Assembly: GCA_964533785.1 (NCBI GenBank)
Contig: CAZHNG010000188.1
Span: 1-13,389, forward strand
Direction: 5' to 3'
Source of the DNA: JANQRV01 sp964533785
GTDB lineage: Bacteria; Bacteroidota; Bacteroidia; Chitinophagales; Saprospiraceae
Length of the DNA: 13,389 nt
The translations under genes and the position numbers were made by a program. Below, one piece after another: positions 1 to 7,828 of this stretch. The notes under the pieces are model-generated. The model ran no database searches and was not told the DNA's origin. It was given only the letters and a program-made list of their open reading frames with translations. The first letter of the stretch is position 1; the number at the start of each line of letters is the position of its first letter.

Positions 1-1741
1 CCGCCATACTTGCCCCTAATTCCTGGTATTCGGTATTTTCAAAATATTTCCCCAACTTCATGAGGTTCCACAACATCGTAGAATTGCCGGAGGGTGTTGC
101 TGAATCGTAATATTCTTTTTTCCGGAGTATAATATCTTGCTGTTCCTGGTGTGTATAATAGAACAAATTATCGGTTTGATCAAGAAAGTTTTTGATAACA
201 AACTGACAATATTGGTTTGCGTGTTCCAGATAAGATAAATCGAAAGTAACCTCGTACAAATTGATCAAGGCTTCGATAAGGAATGCATAATCATCCAAGA
301 AAGCGTCATACTGTGCCTTTCCGTCTTTAAAGGTATGATATAGGTTAAGACTACCTTCCTTTTTAAAGGCTTGCAGCAGAAAATTCATATTTTTAACGGC
401 TGTTTCCCTGTATGCCGGGATTTGTAATGCCCGGTAAGCTTTGGTGTAGGCCGAGCAAAGCAGGGCATTCCAGCCCAGCAAAATTTTGTCGTCCAAACCC
501 GGTCTGACCCGATTAGCCCTTGCCGATAACAGCAACTCTTTTTGTTTAGAGAACAGTTCTTTCAGCTCACTTCCCGAACGGTTGTTTTTTCGGGAAAATT
601 CGGCCAGGCTTACTGGGCGATTCAGAATGTTTTTTCCTTCCCAGTTTCCGTTTTGCGTAACATCGTAAAATGCACAGAACAACCGGGCATCGTCATCCCT
701 TCCCAAAACTTGTTCGATCTCTGTTTTATCCCAGACATAGAACTTACCTTCTACACCTTCGGAATCAGCATCAAGTGCGGTGTAAAAACCGCCCTGAGCA
801 TCTGTCATCTCCCTGCCAACAAAATCGAGGGTCTCAACAATCGATTCCTGAAAAACCGACGAACGGGTCAATAGATACACATCCGCGAGAATGGAGACCA
901 GCAAAGCATTATCATACAACATTTTTTCGAAATGGGGCACGAGCCATTCTCTATCGGTAGCATAGCGAGCAAAGCCCCCCCCAATCTGATCGTAAATACC
1001 GCCTCGGATCATTTTTTCCAAAGAAAAAACCACATGATCCAATGCTGCCTTTTCTCCAAAGAAAAAATAATAATCCATTAAAAATTCGAGGTTCATGGTT
1101 CCCGGAAATTTGGGGGCACCACCAAAGCCACCGTGTTTTTCATCAAATCTGGCAACGATCTTACCATAGATCTCTTTTCCGGTTTCAGCGGGGAAAGCAG
1201 TATCGGACTGAACATCTAAAACTTCCTTGCTGGTAAATATGGTTTCAGATCTTTTGATCACCTTCATTAACTGTTCCGCCTGTTCTTCAACCGTTTGACG
1301 TTTGTTGCGGTATACATTTGAGATATGTTCCAGTACCTGCAACCAGGACGGGCGATTGTACAAAGGCCGCGGCGGATAGTAAGTACCTGCATAAAAAGGC
1401 CTTCCGTCGGGCGTCAAAAAACAATTAAGCGGCCAGCCTCCGGAACCGTTTATTGCCTGGCAGGCCTCCATGTATATTTGATCGACATCCGGCCGCTCTT
1501 CACGGTCTACTTTGATATTGACAAAATGTTCATTCATGTACCTGGCTGTCGCTTCATTTTCGAAGGACTCCCTTTCCATAACGTGGCACCAGTGACAGGT
1601 AGAATAGCCGATACTTACTAAAATAGGTTTATCTTCTGTTCTTGCCAGCTCGAAAGCCTCCGGTTTCCAGGCATACCAATCAACTGGGTTATGAGCGTGT
1701 TGTAATAAATAAGGACTGGTTTCAAATTGTAAACGATTCAA
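1..1741 (-). CDS. DUF255 / thioredoxin-fold protein (YyaL/SPATA20 type), 3' end cut by window
   Basis: About 580 codons are open from a TTG at 1741-1739 down to the window edge; the family is usually near 670-700 residues, so roughly the last 100 are missing. The N-terminal thioredoxin-like domain shows SPYLLQHAHNPVDW (residues 9-22), the redox-type motif CHWC (Cys49, Cys52), KVDREERPDVD (77-87) and GGWPLNCFLTPDGRPFYAGT (101-120). GGFGGAPKFP (204-213) opens the alpha/alpha-barrel part related to N-acylglucosamine 2-epimerases. There is no ATG. An in-frame TAA sits at 1789-1787, leaving only GTG at 1786 or TTG at 1741. TTG is chosen because it yields MNRLQFETSPYLLQHA, matching the usual family N-terminus. 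It lies 53 bases after the S9 peptidase gene on the same strand, so co-transcription is likely. The biochemical role of the family is not settled; no signal peptide is seen, so it is probably cytoplasmic. Family call firm, start moderately sure. Confidence 0.93.
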   Translation of the reverse strand, partial: MNRLQFETSPYLLQHAHNPVDWYAWKPEAFELARTEDKPILVSIGYSTCHWCHVMERESFENEATARYMNEHFVNIKVDREERPDVDQIYMEACQAINGSGGWPLNCFLTPDGRPFYAGTYYPPRPLYNRPSWLQVLEHISNVYRNKRQTVEEQAEQLMKVIKRSETIFTSKEVLDVQSDTAFPAETGKEIYGKIVARFDEKHGGFGGAPKFPGTMNLEFLMDYYFFFGEKAALDHVVFSLEKMIRGGIYDQIGGGFARYATDREWLVPHFEKMLYDNALLVSILADVYLLTRSSVFQESIVETLDFVGREMTDAQGGFYTALDADSEGVEGKFYVWDKTEIEQVLGRDDDARLFCAFYDVTQNGNWEGKNILNRPVSLAEFSRKNNRSGSELKELFSKQKELLLSARANRVRPGLDDKILLGWNALLCSAYTKAYRALQIPAYRETAVKNMNFLLQAFKKEGSLNLYHTFKDGKAQYDAFLDDYAFLIEALINLYEVTFDLSYLEHANQYCQFVIKNFLDQTDNLFYYTHQEQQDIILRKKEYYDSATPSGNSTMLWNLMKLGKYFENTEYQELGASMA

Positions 1742-1794
1742 AGGAATGGATTTTATTTTGCAATGTCTAACAAAAGCAGACCGCACTTAGTTGA

Positions 1795-4416
1795 TCATTC
1801 ATCTAATTCAAAAAGGAATACTGCTCCCATTAAGGGAAGCGTAGATTCACTCCTAACCAAGTAACGCGGTTTCTCAACGGTAAACCATTTAAGATTGGTT
1901 TCTCCTCCTAGTTCTAATGCCCGGTTTTCTACTTTGTACGTTTCTATTTCTTTTCCATTGATCGTTAGGATTTCTCTGCCCACTACCTTTGCCTGGTAAG
2001 GGACAACTTGTTGAACTTGCGGATCAAAAACGAGATAAACCAGTTCATATCCCTCTTTCAGAGGCAACTGTTGCAGCGTTACAGTCCGGGCTACCCCTGC
2101 TCCCACGCAACGGCCATTACAGGTGACTCGGAAAGGGCGGTCTTGATTGGTGATCATCTTATCACCCATAATTTCTTCTTCGCTATATTTGATCACTATT
2201 TTCGCGGGGCCCTGGATCATTTTCTGCTGAATAGGCCGTAGCGTCCACTTCTCTAATAAGGCAACATCTTCGATTTCGCCCATCAAAGCTTTGGCTTTGT
2301 CTGACACCATCCACCGGCCGTCTTTTTCTTCGATTACCCTTTCGAAGCTAATGGGAATATTTTCATCACCCATAAATATGGTCATACGGTAGTAATGTTT
2401 GGAAGGGGTCAAATCGTCTTCAACGGCTGGAAATGTGATTTCCTCCCGATTCACTGTTACGGGTTTGGGCAGAGCGAGTTTTTGAACATTAACGGTAAGT
2501 TCTTCCAGTCTTTTTGCGATATGAGGAGGAATTGACTCCTGGTACCTGCCTCCCAAGTGCTTGGCCAGGAATTTTTCCATTGCAGCAATAAAGGCCATAT
2601 TGTTAATTGGATCGACAAAACCATGCCCTTCGTCCGGGGCCAGTAAATATTCTACGGGCAGGTTTAATTCTCGCAGCGCAATAACCACTTGGTCAGACTC
2701 CGCTTTTTTGACCCGGGGATCATTGGCTCCTTGAACCACTAACAGCGGTGCTTTGATCTGGTGCGCGTGAAATAACGGCGATTGACGTTTCAGTTGTGCT
2801 TTACCCTCCGGCGTCTCAGGATTTGCAATACGCTTGTAAAAAAGCTTTCTTACGGTTTCCCAATACGGCGGAATAGAAGCCAGCAAAGTCAATAAGCTTG
2901 AAGGCCCGACGATAGAAACTCCGGCGGCATACAGATCCGGCGTGAAGGTGAGTCCGGCGAGTGTTGCATATCCCCCGTAGGATCCGCCGACGATCCCGAT
3001 ACGTTTCGGATCCGCCAATCCGTTTTCAACCAGGTATTGCACACCTGCAGAAACATCATCCTGCATTTTCTCTCCCCATTGACCATTTGCGGCGTTTAAA
3101 AAAGCTTTTCCGTATCCCGTGGATCCTCTGAAGTTGGGTTGTAATACCAAGTAACCCCGATTGGCCAGGAATTGCGCATAAGAATCAAACCCCCAATAAT
3201 CCCTTGCCCAGGGACCTCCGTGGACCAATAAAATGGCCGGCAGTTTATCGGTATCTTTTACGCTGGGGGTCGTGAGGTAAGCCGATATTTCCAGGCCGTC
3301 AAAAGATCTATACCTCACTGCCTGCATCGGCGCGAGATGTTCTTTTGGTAAATTAGGGCGTGGCCGGTATTGAAAAGTCAATGCTTGTTGGCTGCGGTCA
3401 TACCGGTAAGCGGTACCTGGATCGACATCGCTATTGGCAAAAATGATCCATTGCAGTTCGTCTTTCGTGGAGGAACCAAACGATATTTCGGCCCTCCCCA
3501 ATTGCGATTTTAAGTATTGGTAATCTTTTTCGTATTGTTCGTCTTTGAAGTAATAACGGGTCCTGTCGCCTTCATATACGGTTGCGATAAGCGTATCGGT
3601 CAGTTCAGAAAAAATGGCATTCCCAAAATCTACCCGTCCTTCCGGATCTGATTCCACAAACTCTTCTTCTCTGGTGACCGGGTTGAACAGGATCAGTTGG
3701 GAAAGATCCGTTTCTTTCCCCTTATTGGTAGCCATATATACCCGTTGACCGTCTTTGTGGTAACGCAAAACATGGCAATCTTCCTCTGCAGAACATTCAT
3801 AACAAGGTTCCAGCCCCTTATCCGTAATAATAAGTACCTGAGTACCTCCTCCGTCAGTAGACCTGGTCGCCAAACGTAATTGGTCTTCCAAGTCAAAGAT
3901 CCAACCGTTAATTTGTTCCGTATTTTCAAAACAAAGCGTACGTTCTCCCGAAGAAATACTTACTTTATAAAGGTCATGCCAGGAAGGTTCCCCGTCGTTC
4001 AACCCTATGTACAGCGAGTCTGGTTCGGTTTCAGGAACCCTTACTATGACCGCTTTTACATTTTCGATGGCTGTCAGATTTTTTGCCGCCGGAATTTTGG
4101 AAGTCTCATCAAAAGGATTGACCGCAAAAACATGAAAGTCCTCGTTCCCTCCTTTGTCCTGAACGTATAAGATATATTTACTATCATGACTCCAGAAATA
4201 TCCCGGTATCGGACGAATCGTATCAGCAGTAATTGGTTTAGCTGATTCAAAAGGCGCCTCAATTGGTTTTATCCAAATATTCCGTACTTCTTGATACGGT
4301 TTGATGAAAGCCAGATATTTACCATCGGGAGAAATCTGACCCTGACTAATTTCTGGATTACCGAAAAATATTTCCCGGTCGATAATTGGAGTATTGTAAT
4401 TATCCTTGTGGTTCAT
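1795..4416 (-). CDS. S9 family prolyl-oligopeptidase-type serine peptidase with C-terminal extension
   Basis: Serine peptidase of the alpha/beta-hydrolase S9 (prolyl oligopeptidase/acylaminoacyl-peptidase) family, expected to cleave short peptides. With the start at 4416 it has 873 residues. An N-terminal beta-propeller (about 15-350) shows GQISPDGKYLAF (25-36) and FWSHDSKYILYVQDKGG (74-90). The catalytic domain shows HGGPW (399-403), the nucleophile in GGSYGG (Ser479), Asp566 in QGANDP and His598 in DEGHGF, so the triad is complete. Residues from about 640 to the end form an extra domain of some 230 residues, known in Bacteroidota S9 proteins and resembling DUF3108-like beta-rich domains; it carries a CNGRC pair (Cys766, Cys770). 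The reading frame is open to an ATG at 4515, but the 33 extra residues look neither like a signal peptide nor like conserved sequence, while MNHKDNYNTPIIDREIFFGN at 4416 leads straight into the family's start. Many relatives are secreted; no clear export signal is visible here. The DUF255 gene follows it. Confidence 0.93.
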   Translation of the reverse strand: MNHKDNYNTPIIDREIFFGNPEISQGQISPDGKYLAFIKPYQEVRNIWIKPIEAPFESAKPITADTIRPIPGYFWSHDSKYILYVQDKGGNEDFHVFAVNPFDETSKIPAAKNLTAIENVKAVIVRVPETEPDSLYIGLNDGEPSWHDLYKVSISSGERTLCFENTEQINGWIFDLEDQLRLATRSTDGGGTQVLIITDKGLEPCYECSAEEDCHVLRYHKDGQRVYMATNKGKETDLSQLILFNPVTREEEFVESDPEGRVDFGNAIFSELTDTLIATVYEGDRTRYYFKDEQYEKDYQYLKSQLGRAEISFGSSTKDELQWIIFANSDVDPGTAYRYDRSQQALTFQYRPRPNLPKEHLAPMQAVRYRSFDGLEISAYLTTPSVKDTDKLPAILLVHGGPWARDYWGFDSYAQFLANRGYLVLQPNFRGSTGYGKAFLNAANGQWGEKMQDDVSAGVQYLVENGLADPKRIGIVGGSYGGYATLAGLTFTPDLYAAGVSIVGPSSLLTLLASIPPYWETVRKLFYKRIANPETPEGKAQLKRQSPLFHAHQIKAPLLVVQGANDPRVKKAESDQVVIALRELNLPVEYLLAPDEGHGFVDPINNMAFIAAMEKFLAKHLGGRYQESIPPHIAKRLEELTVNVQKLALPKPVTVNREEITFPAVEDDLTPSKHYYRMTIFMGDENIPISFERVIEEKDGRWMVSDKAKALMGEIEDVALLEKWTLRPIQQKMIQGPAKIVIKYSEEEIMGDKMITNQDRPFRVTCNGRCVGAGVARTVTLQQLPLKEGYELVYLVFDPQVQQVVPYQAKVVGREILTINGKEIETYKVENRALELGGETNLKWFTVEKPRYLVRSESTLPLMGAVFLFELDE

Positions 4417-4610
4417 ATTCAATGGATTGCCGATAGAATGCAAAATAGTGAAATAAATGCCGAAATCAGGGTCGAAAATCTCTCTTTTTTTCAAAAAACA
4501 AATGCAAAAAAGCACTGTAGTTTGTAAAATTTAGATCTTGTTGGCATTTAGAAGAGAAATCAAGCGCTGGTTTAAAATTTTTCCCGTTGTAATTTGTTAA
4601 TGGAATAATC

Positions 4611-4802
4611 GATTTATTCCAGCAATTTCTCACGTGAAACGTACGGGGGTTGCCACCAAAAACACAAAAGCTCAAAATCCTCACAAAAAAGATTAGTGCA
4701 ATTTTGTGTTCCTGTCTGCCCGTGACGGCACGGTCAAGCAGGCAGGATTGTGGTGATTTTTTCTACTTGTAAGTTCTACATGAGAAATTGCTGGATTTAT
4801 TC
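4611..4802. mobile_element. MITE-like element: 13-bp terminal inverted repeats, 9-bp flanking direct repeats
   Basis: The ends CAGCAATTTCTCA (4620-4632) and TGAGAAATTGCTG (4781-4793) are exact inverted repeats. They are flanked by exact direct copies of GATTTATTC at 4611-4619 and 4794-4802, as expected of a target-site duplication. The unit between the duplications is 174 bases and has no coding capacity. Inside are further inverted pairs (AACACAAAA 4661-4669 with TTTTGTGTT 4702-4710) and a GC-rich cruciform. This is the layout of a non-autonomous miniature transposable element. Against it, the left direct repeat also takes part in a local hairpin with 4601-4608, so part of the symmetry could have another cause. 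No transposase is in the window; the family is not identified. It ends 29 bases before the ATG of the Asp-box gene and could influence its expression. Confidence 0.5.
4711..4746. repeat. GC-rich cruciform repeat (CCTGTCTGC ... GCAGGCAGG)
   Basis: Outer arms CCTGTCTGC (4711-4719) and GCAGGCAGG (4738-4746) pair with one T·G wobble. Nested inside, CCGTG (4719-4723) pairs with CACGG (4728-4732) around ACGG. The patch is much richer in GC than its surroundings. It shares the CTGTCTGCC/GGCAGG theme with two sites between uppP and the DUF3098 gene, suggesting a dispersed REP-like repeat family. Confidence 0.6.
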
Positions 4803-4831
4803 ACAAGACAAATCTATAAAACCGGAATTCA

Positions 4832-6151
4832 ATGCTGAGAATATCCTTTCTTGTTTTCCTTGCCTTTTTTACGGTAAATTGTAACCGTCAAATTTCGGAC
4901 ATCAAAGAGCCGGAGCTGCCCGCCGTATTTCCCAATATCCAAATTGATTACCAACGATCGAGTTCTATCGGTCCTTGCGAGCCCAGTATTGCTATTAACC
5001 CTACTAATCCTGACAACCTGGTAGCTGGTGCTATCCTGGATTTAGCTTACTATTCCCAAGACGGCGGAAAAACCTGGGAGCGCCAGGTCTTAGAATCTCC
5101 TTACGGAGTTTGGGGTGACCCCGTCATTGGTGTGGATTACGATGGAAATTTTTATTATTCTCATCTTTCTGACCCTACCGGACTCAACTGGGCCAGTGAA
5201 GAAATACTGGACAGAATCGTTATTCAAAAATCGGTTGACGGCGGTAAAACCTGGAATGAAGGATCCTATACAGGCTTGAGACATCCTAAAGACCAGGATA
5301 AACAATGGATGGCTGTCGATCCCAACAACAACAACCTTTATTTGACCTGGACGGAATTTGATGACTACGGTAGCCGAAAACCAGCAGACCAATCCCGTAT
5401 TTTGTTTTCTAGATCTACCGACCAGGGGGAGTCCTGGACGCCCGCCCGCGCTATCAATCAATTCAACGGAGATTGTATTGATGATGACCAGACGACGGAA
5501 GGAGCAGTTCCGGCTGTTGGGCCCAATGGCGAATTATACGTAGCCTGGGCGTATGATGAAAAAATCTACTTCGACCGTTCTTTGGACGCCGGAGAAACCT
5601 GGTTGAAGGAAGATATCGTCGTTGCCGATCAACCTAATGGCTGGACCATCGACATCCCAGGTATCAACCGTTGTAACGGAATGCCTGTAACGGCTGTTGA
5701 CCTCAGCAGCGGACTGCACCGGGGAGCAATATACGTAAACTGGGCAGATCAAAGGAATGGTGAAAACGATACCGATATTTGGATCTCTAGATCGATGGAT
5801 CAAGGAAATACCTGGACCAAGCCACTACGCGTCAACGATGATCCTCCCGGCAAACACCAGTTTCTAACCTGGATGAGCGTTGATCCTAAAACGGGTTTCA
5901 TTTACATCGTATATTATGACCGGCGCAATTACGAAGACAACCGCACTGATGTTTTTATGGCCTATTCTACGGATGGAGGCCAATCCTTTAAAAATGTTAA
6001 AATTAGCGAGAAGCCTTTTACTCCGGTCTCTTTCACTTTTTTCGGGGATTACAATAATATCGCTGCCTATAATGGAAGGATCCGCCCTATTTGGACCCGA
6101 TACCAAGATGGTAAATTAAGTGTTTGGACGGCGTTGATCGATATGGAGTGA
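4832..6151 (+). CDS. Secreted/lipoprotein six-Asp-box beta-propeller (sialidase-fold) protein
   Basis: 439 residues. The hydrophobic N-terminus (residues 4-15) ends in TVNC with Cys17, a loose lipobox that would make it an exported lipoprotein; plain secretion is the alternative. Six Asp-boxes of the SxDxGxTW type are evenly placed: 75-82, 134-141, 195-202, 250-257, 321-328 and 379-386, which predicts a six-bladed propeller like sialidases and other BNR-repeat proteins. The C-terminus GDYNNIAAYNGRIRPIWTRY resembles the closing blade of this group. The FRIP/RIP arginine motif of true sialidases is not seen and an arginine triad cannot be assigned, so sialidase activity should not be assumed. 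The gene stands alone on the plus strand, diverging from the peptidase operon and converging on truB. Its upstream 36 bases directly abut the MITE-like element. Confidence 0.85.
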   Translation: MLRISFLVFLAFFTVNCNRQISDIKEPELPAVFPNIQIDYQRSSSIGPCEPSIAINPTNPDNLVAGAILDLAYYSQDGGKTWERQVLESPYGVWGDPVIGVDYDGNFYYSHLSDPTGLNWASEEILDRIVIQKSVDGGKTWNEGSYTGLRHPKDQDKQWMAVDPNNNNLYLTWTEFDDYGSRKPADQSRILFSRSTDQGESWTPARAINQFNGDCIDDDQTTEGAVPAVGPNGELYVAWAYDEKIYFDRSLDAGETWLKEDIVVADQPNGWTIDIPGINRCNGMPVTAVDLSSGLHRGAIYVNWADQRNGENDTDIWISRSMDQGNTWTKPLRVNDDPPGKHQFLTWMSVDPKTGFIYIVYYDRRNYEDNRTDVFMAYSTDGGQSFKNVKISEKPFTPVSFTFFGDYNNIAAYNGRIRPIWTRYQDGKLSVWTALIDME

Positions 6152-6153
6152 GA

Positions 6154-6180
6154 CGGGTTGAACGCGTTGAACGGGTTCTA
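6154..6180. repeat. Three-copy 9-bp tandem repeat (CGGGTTGAA)
   Basis: Units CGGGTTGAA (6154-6162), CGCGTTGAA (6163-6171) and CGGGTTCTA (6172-6180) follow directly after the stop codon of the Asp-box gene. The last unit runs into the left arm of a longer inverted repeat. No function can be stated. Confidence 0.6.
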
Positions 6181-6262
6181 TTGGTAGGTGAACCTTGATT
6201 ATTCGGCAAAGCTGCCTAAGATTTATAACCACGTAACTTCATAATCATATAACCAATAGAAC
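6175..6262. repeat. 11-bp perfect inverted repeat in convergent intergenic region
   Basis: GTTCTATTGGT (6175-6185) and ACCAATAGAAC (6252-6262) are exact inverted copies with a 66-base spacer. The loop is long for an intrinsic terminator and no T-tract follows either arm. It lies between the convergent Asp-box gene and truB. It may act as a transcript-end structure for both, or be a remnant of a small inserted element; no target duplication was found. Confidence 0.55.
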
Positions 6263-6294
6263 AGGAATGGTAAGTTCCGGAATTATGCTCTCTG

Positions 6295-7002
6295 TCAATC
6301 CTGATATTTATCGTCAGGATTGTTTATCGCTTTCACGAGATCCTCCAATTCCCACGCATCTTCCAGCTTATAGGGGCCGATTCGAGTGCGGCACAGATCG
6401 CTCAGGTAAGCACCACTTTGGAGCAACTTTCCAAAATCATAAGCCAGGGACCTGATATAAGTACCTTTACTGCATTTTACGCTGAAGTGAATATCGGGCA
6501 ATTCGATCTTTGTGATCTCAAATTCATAGATAAAGATATTCCGGGGTTCTATTTTTACCTCCTGACCGGCTCTGGCTTTTTTGTAGACAGGTTGGCCGTC
6601 TACTTTAATGGCCGAAAAAATGGGAGGCATTTGTTGCTGAGGTCCGATCATTGATTGTCGTACCTTCTCTATTAATTCAGTTGTAATATGATCGACCGGA
6701 TAAGTTGCATCAATTTCCGTTTCGGCATCATAAGAAGGCGTAGTAACTCCGACGGTGATCACACCAGTATATTCTTTTTCAAGGCCTTGAAGTTCTGCCA
6801 GTTTCTTGGTGAACTTCCCTGTACAAACAATAAGCAGGCCGGTAGCAAGTGGATCCAGCGTACCCGCATGCCCCACTTTTATTTTTTTGATCTTTAGCGC
6901 CTTTCGAATCTGATAACGCAATTTATTGACGACATCGAAGGAAGTCCAGGTTTTGGGCTTATTGATCAGCAAAGTGGCTCCTTCTTTAAAATTGAATTGC
7001 AT
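6295..7002 (-). CDS. truB: tRNA pseudouridine(55) synthase TruB
   Basis: Converts U55 in the T-loop of tRNAs to pseudouridine, in the cytoplasm. 235 residues, the short form usual in Bacteroidota, without an obvious extra C-terminal PUA domain. Motifs: LLINKPKTWTSFDVV (11-25), VGHAGTLDPLATGLL (43-57) with the catalytic Asp50, the substrate-loop region KEYTG, PPIFSAIKVDGQPVYKKARAG in the middle, and CSKGTYIRSLAYDFG near residue 180. Start MQFNFKEGATLLINKP is typical. It is the last gene of the ftsX–DUF3098–uppP–truB group; only 25 bases separate it from uppP, so the two are probably co-transcribed. Its C-terminal codons form a strong stem-loop. Confidence 0.97.
   Translation of the reverse strand: MQFNFKEGATLLINKPKTWTSFDVVNKLRYQIRKALKIKKIKVGHAGTLDPLATGLLIVCTGKFTKKLAELQGLEKEYTGVITVGVTTPSYDAETEIDATYPVDHITTELIEKVRQSMIGPQQQMPPIFSAIKVDGQPVYKKARAGQEVKIEPRNIFIYEFEITKIELPDIHFSVKCSKGTYIRSLAYDFGKLLQSGAYLSDLCRTRIGPYKLEDAWELEDLVKAINNPDDKYQD
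6296..6322 (-). other. Stem-loop formed by the last codons of truB
   Basis: CAATCCTGA (6296-6304) and TCAGGATTG (6314-6322) form a perfect 9-bp stem with a 9-base loop. On the minus strand it covers the last codons and overlaps the stop codon of truB. No T-run follows, so it is not a standard intrinsic terminator; it may protect the mRNA 3' end. Confidence 0.5.
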
Positions 7003-7027
7003 GAATAATCTGTAGTTAATTCAAACG

Positions 7028-7828
7028 CTAACTGTAATAGTAAAACCCAATTGAAATGGCCGCTACTACAAAACAATACAAGGAAAAGTAAGAAAGCTTA
7101 CTCTTTTTTACAAGCTGGATCATCCATATACAAGCTATTAGACCGGTTATGAAAGCTGCGATAAATCCGGCGGTCAGTGGCACCCAATCAATATTGGCCG
7201 TTTCACTAAAAGCGCCATCCATGACATCTTTGGCAATTTTCCCTAAAATTAAAGGCACTACCATTAAAAATGAAAATCTCGCCGATCTTTCGCGGTCGAT
7301 ACCAAGTAAAACCGAAGTAGAAATAGTGGCCCCACTTCTTGAAATGCCTGGCAAAATAGCAATCGCCTGCGAAATACCGATAATGATTGCGTCAAAATAC
7401 TGAACTTTTTTTTCGGTTCTTCTGGCCCGGTCAGCCAAAAAGAGCAACAAACCTGTGATGATGAGCATCAAACCAACTAATAGAATTTGCTGGCTGAATA
7501 ACTGTTCTATTTGTTCTTCAAAAACAATACCTACAAAAGCTGCAGGTATCATCGACAAGATAATTTTCAGGGTAAACATAGTTTCTTCGTTCCAACTGAA
7601 CCGAAACAAGCCTTTAAATATGGCAAGAATATCTTTTCTAAAAATTACGATGGTACTCAAGGCCGTAGCTGCGTGAAGTACAACGGTAGTCATGAGACTT
7701 TCCTCGGCAAGGCTATCGTCATTTAAGAAAAATTTCCCTAATTCCAAGTGCCCACTGCTGCTAATAGGTAAAAACTCGGTTAGCCCTTGTATGATTCCGA
7801 GGATAACAGCGCGTAATATGTCTTCCAT
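7028..7828 (-). CDS. uppP: Undecaprenyl-diphosphatase UppP (BacA)
   Basis: Integral membrane phosphatase that turns undecaprenyl diphosphate into undecaprenyl phosphate, recycling the lipid carrier for peptidoglycan and other envelope polymers; overproduction in other bacteria gives bacitracin resistance. With the start at 7828 it has 266 residues, the normal length. Signature motifs: QGLTEFLPISSSGHLELG (14-31) and LPGISRSGATIS (159-170), with several hydrophobic membrane segments between and after them. The frame is open to an ATG at 7879, but that would add 17 residues absent from the family; MEDILRAVILGIIQG is the standard beginning. It lies 25 bases before truB. The unusually long gap upstream, toward the DUF3098 gene, is packed with repeats and may hold its own promoter, though no TAnnTTTG box was found there. 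Confidence 0.96.
   Translation of the reverse strand: MEDILRAVILGIIQGLTEFLPISSSGHLELGKFFLNDDSLAEESLMTTVVLHAATALSTIVIFRKDILAIFKGLFRFSWNEETMFTLKIILSMIPAAFVGIVFEEQIEQLFSQQILLVGLMLIITGLLLFLADRARRTEKKVQYFDAIIIGISQAIAILPGISRSGATISTSVLLGIDRERSARFSFLMVVPLILGKIAKDVMDGAFSETANIDWVPLTAGFIAAFITGLIACIWMIQLVKKSKLSYFSLYCFVVAAISIGFYYYS

Larger units (their letters stand above)
4417..4831. other. Divergent intergenic region between the S9 peptidase and Asp-box protein genes
   Basis: About 415 bases without a convincing gene; short frames here lack family features. It must contain the promoters of both flanking genes. On the minus strand there is one match to the Bacteroidota -7 box (TAGATTTG, complement of 4809-4816), but it is far from the peptidase start and has no well-spaced upstream TTTG. 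The main contents are a MITE-like element (4611-4802), a hairpin TGGAATAA/TTATTCCA (4601-4608 with 4614-4621) and a GC-rich cruciform (4711-4746). Confidence 0.6.

Noticed and set aside
4417..4515. N-terminal extension of the S9 peptidase to the ATG at 4515
   Set aside because: The 33 residues are not a signal peptide and do not fit the family; the ATG at 4416 leads directly into conserved sequence.
4466..4684. 72-codon minus-strand frame upstream of the S9 peptidase
   Set aside because: It overlaps the MITE-like end and the peptidase frame's unlikely N-terminal extension, and has no recognisable features.
4809..4816. Minus-strand TAGATTTG as promoter of the S9 peptidase
   Set aside because: It lies almost 400 bases from the start with the MITE-like element between, and the nearest TTG upstream is spaced only 13 bases away.
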